NCBI GenBank assembly: GCA_028101545.1
Contig: JAOHKZ010000017.1
Location: forward strand, 1-46,042
Length of the DNA stretch: 46,042 nucleotides
Direction: 5' to 3'
DNA from: Opitutales bacterium
GTDB lineage: Bacteria > Verrucomicrobiota > Verrucomicrobiia > Opitutales > Seribacteraceae
In this document: positions 1 to 6,637 of the stretch, piece after piece
Layout of the letters: each line of letters starts with the position of its first letter
Position numbering within the stretch: the stretch's first letter is position 1
The notes under the pieces: model-generated
What the model saw: the letters and a program-made list of their open reading frames with translations, nothing else
What the model was told of the DNA's origin: nothing
Databases searched by the model: none
Program-made: the position numbers and the translations under genes

Positions 1-217
1 CAGAAGCAATCACTGCAACAACAGGTCCAATCCATGATAAATGTCCTTTTACATAGGCACCTGAAATAAAAAAGAGGGCAAGTACGGGTGTGAAGTTAAA
101 AAGCTCAGGGTGGGAAAGCGGAAGATATCTGGACCAGCCCGCAGCAATAATTAGGATAACAAACCAAAGTTGAGAAAGATTTTGAGGTTGAGTCTCTTTT
201 TTTGAATTACTTTGCAT
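1..217 (-). CDS. DUF6580-family membrane protein, N-terminal part (runs off the left edge)
   Basis: This is the first 72 codons of a minus-strand gene whose ATG is at 217; the rest lies outside the window. After a polar start (MQSNSKKETQPQN) comes a hydrophobic helix (LWFVILIIAAGWS) and then RYLPLSHPELFNFTPVLA, followed by a second hydrophobic stretch and a Gly-Ala-Tyr. An R-x-LP-HP-x-x-FNFTPV-A-LF-GAY pattern is what I associate with the DUF6580 putative transport family, small multi-helix proteins of unknown substrate. It lies 31 bases downstream of the Nudix gene on the same strand, so it may be the last gene of the TPR-GNAT-Nudix run. The family call is from memory of the motif on a fragment; a membrane protein is secure. 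Confidence 0.6.
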   Translation of the reverse strand, partial: MQSNSKKETQPQNLSQLWFVILIIAAGWSRYLPLSHPELFNFTPVLALFFISGAYVKGHLSWIGPVVAVIAS

Positions 218-248
218 AAATCATTCTTACAGGAAAAACAGGAAATTT

Positions 249-737
249 TCAATGATTGGTTTTTATGTCTTGTTCGGTAAGGTAAGTAAGAAGCCGATCA
301 ATCAAGGGCTTTTGCTCAGCCCTTAACTTTTTCTTAGCCTCCTTCGCATTCATCATAATAGCCTGATCAATCTCTGGAAAAGTCCATAATTTTCCACTTC
401 CCTTGGGGTACTCCAAGGTTATTTCATGACATTTTGGTATCCGTTCGTATTCCCATTCTCCTTCGAATGCCCATGCAAAAACTCGTTTTCCATTTTTTTG
501 AAGAATATTGCCCAAGTCAATATATGGTCCATTGGGTCGCATTCCGGTTTCCTCTTTAAATTCACGAATTGCGGCGTCGAAAACTTCTTCATTTTCTTCA
601 GGTTCTCCCTTTGGGATAGTCCACCAACCCAGATCACGGTTTTTAAAAAAAGGTCCTCCAGGATGGGCGATTAGGAACTTTACCTGATTATATATTTTCC
701 GGTTATATAAAATGAGACCTCCGCTAATCTTTTTCAT
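249..737 (-). CDS. Nudix hydrolase
   Basis: A 162-residue Nudix hydrolase, expected to cleave a nucleoside diphosphate linked to another moiety in the cytoplasm. The Nudix box is complete at residues 44-66: G44, then EPEENE, AAIREF, then KEETGM, matching Gx5Ex7REUxEExGU with the catalytic REF-KEE helix. The opening (SGGLILY, then FLIAHPGGPFF, then DLGWWTIPKGE) resembles the COG4119-type predicted NTP pyrophosphohydrolases. The substrate cannot be told from sequence. It starts 8 bases after the GNAT gene ends and is probably cotranscribed with it. Confidence 0.9.
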   Translation of the reverse strand: MKKISGGLILYNRKIYNQVKFLIAHPGGPFFKNRDLGWWTIPKGEPEENEEVFDAAIREFKEETGMRPNGPYIDLGNILQKNGKRVFAWAFEGEWEYERIPKCHEITLEYPKGSGKLWTFPEIDQAIMMNAKEAKKKLRAEQKPLIDRLLTYLTEQDIKTNH

Positions 738-745
738 TGTTGAGT

Positions 746-1276
746 TTATAAATTTTCAATGGTCTGAACATTTTTTTCCATAACCACTAAGTCTCTCCAT
801 TTATTTTTAACTTTCCGAAAGTTTTTCTTGAATGACACTTCTTTAAAACCAAGTGATTGATAGCATTTGCGAGCAGGATGATTATGACCAAAGGTATTGA
901 GTATAATTTTTTGAAGCGATTTTTTTTTAAATGCCCAGTTTGACAATTCTCTGATGAATTTTTTCCCTATTCCTAGTTTTCGTAAGTCTGGGTTGACGAT
1001 GACTCTACAAAGAATCCCTTTTTCGCCATCTGTAAATACAATTTCTCCATAAGCTATTAGCGAATTTTTTTCTCCAAGATAACAATGTGAATATACATCC
1101 TTTCGTTGCATGTGAATGGAGAAAATATCGGCATTTAATCCATTCTGAAATGTATTCCCCGACCATAATTGCTTATCTTCCTCGCTACAAATCCATGAAA
1201 GCAATTCGAGGATTTTATTATTTGGGAATTCGACGAGTTTCAAAGATGAGGAACAAATTGAAAAAGTAGAAATCAA
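746..1276 (-). CDS. GNAT-family N-acetyltransferase
   Basis: A 176-residue acetyltransferase of the GNAT fold, transferring an acetyl group from acetyl-CoA to an unidentified amine. The acetyl-CoA pyrophosphate loop is R99-KLGIG (Q/RxxGxG/A form), preceded by the beta-strand ILCRVIVNP. The C-terminal motif B region reads NHPARKCYQSLGF (about 132-144), as in RimI-like enzymes. The start is a TTG that overlaps the stop of the upstream TPR gene by 4 bases (TTGA), which suggests translational coupling. No closer assignment can be made. Confidence 0.85.
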   Translation of the reverse strand: MISTFSICSSSLKLVEFPNNKILELLSWICSEEDKQLWSGNTFQNGLNADIFSIHMQRKDVYSHCYLGEKNSLIAYGEIVFTDGEKGILCRVIVNPDLRKLGIGKKFIRELSNWAFKKKSLQKIILNTFGHNHPARKCYQSLGFKEVSFKKNFRKVKNKWRDLVVMEKNVQTIENL

Positions 1277-2055
1277 GGAATTCGTAAATCCTTACTTTTT
1301 GCCCGAAGGAGCTCTGCTGGTTGAGGCCTAAGGGGTGAAACGGTATTTAAATTCGGAGGGTAAGTTCCTTTGGTCTTGGATAAGATATTCCGAGCTTTCA
1401 CATCATATTTATTTGCTTCATCAAATTCTCCTTGGTTTAAATAAATTACTGTCATCGCAGCATAGGTCGCTCCCACATCGGTGTGGTTATCTCCGAGTTT
1501 TTCAGTTCTTATTTTAAGTGCCTTTTTCAATTGCTCCAATGCTTCCTCATGTTTTTCCTGACCCTCCAAAGCTAGGGCCAAGCCCTCCTGGCAATTTGCT
1601 AAGTCAGGATGATTCGTACCTACGAGTGGAAGTTTGAGTTTAAGCAATTCCCTAAAGCTTTTCTCTGCCTGTTTATAGTTATTTTTTGCTTCAGCTATAA
1701 AAGCCAAGTTTGTTTTAACAGTAAGAATATCGGGGTGGTTGGCTCCAACAGCAGGAAGTAAGACTTGAATTGCTTTTTGATATGCATCTTGTGCTTGTTC
1801 ATTTTCACCCATGAAATACAAAGCTACTCCCAAATTATTCCAGGTAACGCCAACATCTCTATGCTGGTTTCCTTGGTAAGGAAGTCGTCCCTTTAGGACT
1901 TTTCTGTAAAGAGTAATAGCTTCTTCATGTTTAGTGTTTCGGGATAAATTATCAGCTTCTCGATGAAAGGTGGCCCAATCCCCAAGGGTTTTACTTTCTC
2001 CATTAATATTTGGAAGTAATATAATAACTAAAGCAAAAGGTAAAAAAATTTTCAT
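1273..2055 (-). CDS. Secreted TPR-repeat protein
   Basis: A 260-residue protein with a short signal peptide (MKIFLPFALVIILLPNINGE) followed by four to five tetratricopeptide repeats of the 42-residue kinesin-light-chain/TPR_12 type between about residues 28 and 225. The repeats share the NHPDI or NHPDL turn and the NLAFIAEA-like helix. The last 35 residues are proline-rich and unstructured-looking. TPR arrays bind partner proteins, and the location is probably periplasmic. The gene is first in a minus-strand run with GNAT and Nudix, with which it overlaps or nearly abuts. No specific partner can be named. Confidence 0.8.
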   Translation of the reverse strand: MKIFLPFALVIILLPNINGESKTLGDWATFHREADNLSRNTKHEEAITLYRKVLKGRLPYQGNQHRDVGVTWNNLGVALYFMGENEQAQDAYQKAIQVLLPAVGANHPDILTVKTNLAFIAEAKNNYKQAEKSFRELLKLKLPLVGTNHPDLANCQEGLALALEGQEKHEEALEQLKKALKIRTEKLGDNHTDVGATYAAMTVIYLNQGEFDEANKYDVKARNILSKTKGTYPPNLNTVSPLRPQPAELLRAKSKDLRIP

Positions 2056-2197
2056 AATTTAAAGAATTCTAAACAGGAAGATATTTATTTGAGCAATGGG
2101 CAAGTAATAATCAATGATTTAAGGAATTCTTTTGCTATTCCTTTAAGAATCTTTTTCATAAGATATAGTGTTTTTTAATTAAGTGAGGAAATATTTT

Positions 2198-2500
2198 ATG
2201 AGTAAAAATAGTAAATTGTTGTTTGGAATTATCGTAATGTTATCTGCTTCCTTGTTTATGGGGGCTTTGATTAACAAATCAGAAGCTTCCTTAAGTGTTA
2301 TTAAAGCGGGTGTTGATGAAAAGGGTCACCCATTGTGCGTTAATAAGAGTCAGGTTTACTTGTTTAAAAAAGATCAGGCACAAAATAAAATTATTTTTTA
2401 CTATCACGATGCAAAAAGTACGGATGCTTCGGTTACTAAGTCTTTTCCAGATTCGGAAAGCTTGGACACTTATTGGGAAGAACTTTTGCGTAAATGGTAG
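2198..2500 (+). CDS. Small secreted protein of unknown function
   Basis: A 100-residue protein I do not recognise. It begins with a lysine-containing N-terminus and a hydrophobic segment (LLFGIIVMLSASLFMGALI) that ends in a plausible signal peptidase site after SEA. The mature part is about 70 residues, polar, with one cysteine (HPLCVN) and a tryptophan-rich end (DTYWEELLRKW). An in-frame GTG lies 15 bases upstream, but I chose the ATG at 2198 because GAGGAA (2185-2190) sits at Shine-Dalgarno distance from it. It is monocistronic, with a weak terminator-like hairpin downstream at 2643. Confidence 0.6.
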   Translation: MSKNSKLLFGIIVMLSASLFMGALINKSEASLSVIKAGVDEKGHPLCVNKSQVYLFKKDQAQNKIIFYYHDAKSTDASVTKSFPDSESLDTYWEELLRKW

Positions 2501-2740
2501 GTAAAATTACTTTTTTTTTTGAAATTTTCATAATCTAACCAGCATTTTATTAAATAATAATTTAGGGATTCGGATTACTTTCTAAAGTTTTGTATTTTGA
2601 TTTTAACTCAAATTACAATCAACAGCAGGGCATAAGGCTTTTAAAAACCCATTCGGTTTTTTTTGGTGAAATTATGAACTTTAAAAGTGCAATTTCAACA
2701 ATCTTTGAGAATTGGCATCAAATATGCAAATTATTTAATT
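2501..2740. other. AT-rich intergenic region with no gene seen
   Basis: Very AT-rich, with stops in all frames. It contains one weak hairpin with a T run (2643-2664) and, at its right end, a promoter-like pair TTGGCA (2712-2717) with an AT-rich -10-like TTATTTAAT about 17 bases downstream, ahead of the candidate small RNA. Confidence 0.4.
2643..2664 (+). terminator. Weak terminator-like hairpin
   Basis: A5-CC (2643-2649) can pair with GG-T5 (2655-2661) around a 5-base loop, and the T run continues to 2664. The stem holds only two G-C pairs, so this is a weak intrinsic terminator at best. It lies about 140 bases past the stop of the small secreted protein gene. Confidence 0.3.
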
Positions 2741-2810
2741 AAGGAAAGGGTTTCATGGTATCGAACCATGTGAGGCACATGTCAGAGGAAGGCATGTGCC
2801 TTTTTCTTTT
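2741..2810 (+). ncRNA. Candidate small structured RNA (two tandem hairpins)
   Basis: There is no reading frame here, but two good hairpins sit in a row: CATGGT (2754-2759) with ACCATG (2765-2770) around a 5-base loop, then a 9-bp terminator stem ending in a T run at 2810. The promoter-like TTGGCA near 2712 could drive a transcript of about 70 nt. The nearest plus-strand gene stops at 2500, so a long 3' UTR is the main alternative. No match to a known RNA family was recognised. Confidence 0.35.
2773..2810 (+). terminator. Strong intrinsic terminator
   Basis: AGGCACATG (2773-2781) pairs perfectly with CATGTGCCT (2793-2801) around an 11-base loop, followed by TTTTCTTTT. The orientation is plus only; on the minus strand no T run follows the stem. 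It abuts the stop codon of the converging gene at 2809. Confidence 0.8.
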
Positions 2811-3243
2811 AATATCTGGGTTCTCCAATATTCTCCCAAAAATCTTTAATTCTAACGCCTCCGTTTTGGTCCATTGGTAAAACATCACATATTTTCAAAT
2901 GTTCAGGTCCTATGGTAAATCTTACGACTTCGCCGGAATTATCTTTTTTTCTTGGCAGACCGTCTCTGCCTTTGATTGCAATACATTCTATAAGGTCTTT
3001 TCCGTTATAACCTTTTTCATTCGACTCAGTGTATAAACCATCTGGATGCACAAAACTTATTATTTTACCATACCTCACCAACCCATGCCTCGAATGTCTA
3101 ATAATATCTCCAATTTGAAATGTCTTTTTTTTAAAGTATTTTAGTTCATTCAATCTTTTACATCTACTTTCTGCTAAGCGAAAAAACTTTAATTCTAAGT
3201 TGCTTTTTCTTAGTGGCGATAAATCATGGGCGTTCAGTTGCAT
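2809..3243 (-). CDS. Hypothetical protein, contiguous frame (probable C-terminal part of a frameshifted gene)
   Basis: A 144-residue frame starting at an ATG (MQLNAHDLSPL). I do not recognise the family. Residues 40-75 (FQIGDIIRHS, GKIISFV, DGLYTE) look like a small beta-rich domain with an IGD-x-I start and a G-KII-FV strand. The frame stays open and protein-like for a further 38 codons upstream, with no ATG, GTG or TTG among them, and that extension carries a similar LEIGDRII...RIGEIIFV unit. This suggests the true product is longer (see 3244-3371). Expression from 3243 alone remains possible, although no clear Shine-Dalgarno is visible. Confidence 0.55.
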   Translation of the reverse strand: MQLNAHDLSPLRKSNLELKFFRLAESRCKRLNELKYFKKKTFQIGDIIRHSRHGLVRYGKIISFVHPDGLYTESNEKGYNGKDLIECIAIKGRDGLPRKKDNSGEVVRFTIGPEHLKICDVLPMDQNGGVRIKDFWENIGEPRY

Positions 3244-3371
3244 AAGTTCGAATTTTCTACTTCTTCCCTCCTGAACAAAAATAATTTCTCCTATTCTTTT
3301 TTTTCTGCCAGTAGAAATCTGTTCAATTATACGATCGCCAATTTCTAATACTTTTTGTTTTTTTTACTCAT
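3244..3371 (-). other. Upstream, frame-shifted N-terminal segment of the 2809-3243 gene
   Basis: An ATG at 3371 opens ATG AGT AAA AAA AAC and would stop after MSKKNKKY. The heptamer A-AAA-AAC (3363-3357) has the X-XXY-YYZ phasing of a -1 ribosomal slippery site. Slipping back one base at 3357 enters a frame that reads QKVLEIGDRIIEQISTG and on through RIGEIIFV straight into the 144-residue protein. Adding one A to the A8 run (transcriptional slippage or a sequencing deletion) gives the same result. The joined product would be about 187 residues with two related IGD-type units. Confidence 0.5.
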
Positions 3372-3515
3372 CTATTTGATCTATAAAGGGTTTTCAGTAA
3401 ATACATAAATAAACTAACACTGATTCTTGGGATGTGCAAAAATAATTATGTTTTATAAGACTCCCTTTCTTTTAATTATTTTATAAAACCATTTTGGATT
3501 ATTAGAATGGGGGAG

Positions 3516-3653
3516 TCATATTTGGTTCATCCATTTACAAGTCACAGATTGGGTGCCTAAGAAATCATAATATGAATCATTCTTTTTTGTATCTTCTGGA
3601 GAGAAAAGAATTTTTATTTCAAGTCTCGAATTGTCTTTACTAATGTATAGCAT
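3516..3653 (-). CDS. Possible 45-residue small protein or gene remnant
   Basis: A short frame from the ATG at 3653 reads MLYISKDNSRLEIKILF, continues through SPEDTKKNDSYYDF and ends CKWMNQI. The composition is protein-like and coherent, and the same frame stays open for about 20 codons before the ATG without another start, so it could also be the tail of a decayed gene. No Shine-Dalgarno and no family were recognised. It occupies an otherwise empty 342-base gap (3372-3713), the rest of which is AT-rich and shows nothing else. Confidence 0.25.
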   Translation of the reverse strand: MLYISKDNSRLEIKILFSPEDTKKNDSYYDFLGTQSVTCKWMNQI

Positions 3654-3713
3654 TATCTTGATCGTAATTCTTTTTTTTAACCGATCTGATAATTTAATTA
3701 AAAATATCCCCTA

Positions 3714-4532
3714 ATGAGAAAAATTAATGAATTTTATTTGCTGAGACTCTTTATTGCAGAGAAAAGACGAACCGCAGATATACTATTTTTATTAGTTCTT
3801 TGTTTATTTGGATTTTGGGGACAGGTTCAGGCTGTTGATTTCAATAATACACAAGTAAGTTCCCAAGTTTATAAAGAATCTTTGAATTGGAATGAAATTC
3901 AAGATCGGAATGGTATATTATACGCTCCGAACAAGGAGCAACCCCATTCAGGTTATTTAAAAAGGATTTATTCCAATGGACAGGTTAAAATGCTTGCTCG
4001 ACTCTCCGCAGGCCTTGTTGATCAAGCGAGCACATGGAAGGAGAATGGTATACCGGTATACTCTATTGAAGTTATTCCTGGCAGTCTGATTCTTAATACG
4101 ATTCCTGATATTAGTGAAGAACTAGATGGAAGTAAATTTCACGGGGTTACCCGGTTTTGGTTCATAACAGGACAAATTATGCTCGAAGCCCGATATTCTT
4201 ATGGAAAAAGAAATGGTATTTCTCGATCTTGGTATGAAAATGGAAATTTAAAGGTCGAGGAAAATTACAAAGACGGATTAAAAGATGGTAATGCACGATC
4301 TTGGTTTGAGAATGGGAAAAAGTGGATGGATTATACCCATTGGAATGACAAGCGAGATGGACCTTTGGTTTGGTGGTATGAGAACGGTGAAAAACGACAG
4401 GAAGGAAATTATAAGGGAGGGGAGCGCTTTGGGGAATGGACTTATTATAAAGATGATGGTTCGGTTTTATACAGGAAGACATTCCGGGATGGGAAATCTA
4501 TTTCCACCAAATATGGAGAAGATAAAAAGTAA
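3714..4532 (+). CDS. Secreted MORN/YwqK-like repeat protein
   Basis: A 272-residue protein with a long N-terminal region, then a hydrophobic signal segment (about 21-40, ending QVQAVD) and a repeat region at about 147-260. The repeats follow the pattern W-YENG-x-x-x-x-E-x-x-Y-KDG-x-x-(D/H)G, which is the MORN_2 or YwqK (toxin-antitoxin antitoxin component) repeat: WYENGNLKVEENYKDGLKDG, then WFENGKK..., then WYENGEKRQEGNYKGG. Such proteins are usually outer-membrane or periplasmic and their function is unknown. It starts at CTAATG with no Shine-Dalgarno. A second protein with MORN-type repeats lies at 33431. Confidence 0.75.
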   Translation: MRKINEFYLLRLFIAEKRRTADILFLLVLCLFGFWGQVQAVDFNNTQVSSQVYKESLNWNEIQDRNGILYAPNKEQPHSGYLKRIYSNGQVKMLARLSAGLVDQASTWKENGIPVYSIEVIPGSLILNTIPDISEELDGSKFHGVTRFWFITGQIMLEARYSYGKRNGISRSWYENGNLKVEENYKDGLKDGNARSWFENGKKWMDYTHWNDKRDGPLVWWYENGEKRQEGNYKGGERFGEWTYYKDDGSVLYRKTFRDGKSISTKYGEDKK

Positions 4533-4556
4533 TAAAAGACCAAATCTTTCCATTTT

Positions 4557-4766
4557 TTACCAAGGCAGCACATCTAAACGCCAAAGTAGACAGCCTAGCC
4601 AAATAACTAAGCACAAATAAGCAAGGCACCAACCGATAGATATGGGAAAAAATTTATTTATTGCAGGAAATTTCTCTCTGTACCAATCAATGAAGAAAAT
4701 GCCTATAATAATTACAATGATACAATCCAACGCTAGGGCATACCATAAAGTCGCTTCTAAATTCAT
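4557..4766 (-). CDS. Small two-helix membrane protein
   Basis: A 69-residue, very hydrophobic protein with two predicted membrane helices (about residues 7-27, LALDCIIVIIIGIFFI, and 41-64, ISIGWCLAYLCLVIWLGCLLW) joined by a short charged loop (DWYREKFPAINKFFP). I recognise no family. It runs convergently against the MORN protein and divergently from the M14 hydrolase, with its own 38-base leader. The regular helix-loop-helix pattern argues for a real gene, but codon evidence is limited at this length. Confidence 0.55.
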   Translation of the reverse strand: MNLEATLWYALALDCIIVIIIGIFFIDWYREKFPAINKFFPISIGWCLAYLCLVIWLGCLLWRLDVLPW

Positions 4767-4804
4767 AAGTTTTATAATTTAAGTAATTTATTTTTAAAAA
4801 ACAA

Positions 4805-5554
4805 ATGCGTTTATCCTCTCAAAAGTATCGTAGTCACGATTATAAATTTTTGGTTCAACGTTGGAAGAAAATTTGTCAAAAATCCGGGCTGAAAATGAGA
4901 AAAATTCTGGTGCTTGATAATTTTCCTTGTTTTGAAGTTTGTTCACCGAAATTAGCAAAGAAAGACATTATTTATTTTTCTGCTGGGATTCATGGTGATG
5001 AATCCGGTTCAACTGAAGGATTGCTTGCTTGGGCACAATCAAATTTGGGTAAATTACAATCTCTTCCGCTATTAATTTATCCATGCCTAAATCCATGGGG
5101 TTTGGTTAATAATTCTCGATTTGATGCAAGCGGAATCGATATGAACCGCATTTGGGCAAATTCGAAAAATATCCTTATTCAACACATTTTGAATCGAACA
5201 AAAGACCTTCATTTTGAAACGGTAATTAATTTGCATGAGGATTTTGATGGTCAAGGAGTCTATCTTTACGAACCGAGCAGAGGAGGGCGCCCAAGTAAAA
5301 AAGCTGAAAGTATTATGAATGCTGCCTCTGCTTTTATCCGTGTTGATCCGCGTCGAACGATTGACTGTCGAAAGGCCACTAACGGAATCATTCGACCTCG
5401 TCCATCGAATCCGCCCAAAGAGGGGATACCAGAAGCTCTCCATTTTTATTTAAAGCATCAATGTCGGACTTTTACCTTTGAAACTCCCTCAGAATTTGAT
5501 CTTGAACTTCGAGTACAAGCTCATGTGGCAATGATTGAAGAGATTTTTAATTAA
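4805..5554 (+). CDS. M14-family zinc hydrolase (succinylglutamate desuccinylase/aspartoacylase-like)
   Basis: A 249-residue metallohydrolase of the carboxypeptidase A clan, likely cleaving an amide or peptide bond in a small molecule. The zinc site is visible as H63-x-x-E66 (AGIHGDES) with the third ligand at H144 (INLHEDFDG). The substrate-binding DxNR motif is D112-M-N-R115 (SGIDMNRIW), and the catalytic glutamate is expected in TFETPSE near residue 222. No signal peptide is seen, so it is probably cytoplasmic. The substrate is not determinable. It has no Shine-Dalgarno and stands alone ahead of a converging tRNA-Gly gene. Confidence 0.8.
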   Translation: MRLSSQKYRSHDYKFLVQRWKKICQKSGLKMRKILVLDNFPCFEVCSPKLAKKDIIYFSAGIHGDESGSTEGLLAWAQSNLGKLQSLPLLIYPCLNPWGLVNNSRFDASGIDMNRIWANSKNILIQHILNRTKDLHFETVINLHEDFDGQGVYLYEPSRGGRPSKKAESIMNAASAFIRVDPRRTIDCRKATNGIIRPRPSNPPKEGIPEALHFYLKHQCRTFTFETPSEFDLELRVQAHVAMIEEIFN

Positions 5555-5663
5555 AACCCTTCATGCGTTTGAAAGTAAAGACGAGAAAATTAGAAAGAAT
5601 AAAATTAATTTAACCACCTTTTGTAAAGGGGCTAAAGATAAGTACATTCTGATCCTTAAAGGA

Positions 5664-5737
5664 TGGTGCGGGCACTCGGGATCGAACCGAGGACACCAGC
5701 TTGGAAGGCTGGGGTTTTACCACTAAACTATGCCCGC
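5664..5737 (-). tRNA. tRNA-Gly (anticodon TCC)
   Basis: Read on the minus strand, the acceptor GCGGGCA pairs with TGCCCGC. The anticodon loop CTTCCAA gives TCC, the T arm GGTTCGATCC is canonical, and A73 followed by an encoded CCA ends the gene at 5664. The length is 71 nt plus CCA. It lies 57 bases downstream of the inositol monophosphatase gene on the same strand. Confidence 0.97.
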
Positions 5738-5794
5738 GTCCAAAGTTATATATAAAACCTTTTGAGTGGTAGTGGTCAAGGCGCAATTACTTTT

Positions 5795-6637
5795 CTAGAT
5801 GGTGATTTTGAGTGCTTTGATAACTTCTTTGTGAAAGATTTCCGATCCGACACGAAATGGACAGGAATCCATACTGGGAGAGAAGGATTGGAGTGGGAAG
5901 ACTGGAGTGTTAAGAAAATGAAAGGAGGCTCCTGCTCCTTCGCAAATGGGGGCTCCTGCTGCACAATCCCATGGTTTAGCACGGTATTCGAGGCAACCGT
6001 CAAGTCGTCCAGTAGCAACATTGGCTAAACCAACAGCAGCGGAACCTGGGCAGCGTATACGCCAAACGCCCAACGCCTGAGTCAGGGCTTTCAAGGATTC
6101 AGTAGGAATCGGGAAGTGCATACAATAGGTAAGTTTTTCATTTACCAGTTGAGTGGCTGCTTTTACGGGAGTAATACCTTCAATTGATCCAAAATCTTTA
6201 CCACCTTGGAGAAGATTATCCCGTCCATAATCATAAATAAATCCATAAACGGGTACGCCATGCCGAAGCAGACCAAGGGAGATACAGCATTCAGGGACAC
6301 CTACAGCATAGTTGTTGGTCCCGTCAACCGGATCGAGAATCCAACAAAATTCAGATTTAGTTGGAATGGGTTCTATAGTTTCAGCTCCTTCTTCAGAGCA
6401 GAAGTCATCCGTTTGAAATTCTTTTTGAAGTATGTGAAAGATTTCTCTAGAAATAGTTTCGTCTACTATGGTTACCCGTGTGCCGTCTTTTTTCCATCGG
6501 CTTTCAGTAGTACCAAAGTTCGAACGAAAGTATTCTACTTGCGCGAGTATGGCGTGGTGCCCGGCTAAAATTCGTTCTTGGAGGGCAGAGTCAGCGTGGG
6601 AGAGATTGGGTGTTTGGTTAGTTAGGGAGCGATCCAT
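5795..6637 (-). CDS. Inositol monophosphatase family protein
   Basis: A 280-residue magnesium-dependent phosphatase of the IMPase/CysQ/FBPase superfamily. Metal ligands are E82-E83 (CSEEGAE) and D102-PVD105-GT (WILDPVDGTNNY), and the C-terminal signature K221-PWD224-CAAG is present. It may hydrolyse inositol phosphates or a nucleotide 3'(2')-phosphate; the sequence does not decide between them. The start overlaps the end of ispG by 16 bases, so it is the last gene of the uppS-cdsA-dxr-rseP-ispG operon. Confidence 0.88.
   Translation of the reverse strand: MDRSLTNQTPNLSHADSALQERILAGHHAILAQVEYFRSNFGTTESRWKKDGTRVTIVDETISREIFHILQKEFQTDDFCSEEGAETIEPIPTKSEFCWILDPVDGTNNYAVGVPECCISLGLLRHGVPVYGFIYDYGRDNLLQGGKDFGSIEGITPVKAATQLVNEKLTYCMHFPIPTESLKALTQALGVWRIRCPGSAAVGLANVATGRLDGCLEYRAKPWDCAAGAPICEGAGASFHFLNTPVFPLQSFSPSMDSCPFRVGSEIFHKEVIKALKITI

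Noticed and set aside
5925-5965. Direct repeat GGCTCCTGCT in two copies 24 bases apart
   Set aside because: It lies inside the inositol monophosphatase gene and encodes the normal AGAP/EGAGA stretch; chance codon similarity explains it.
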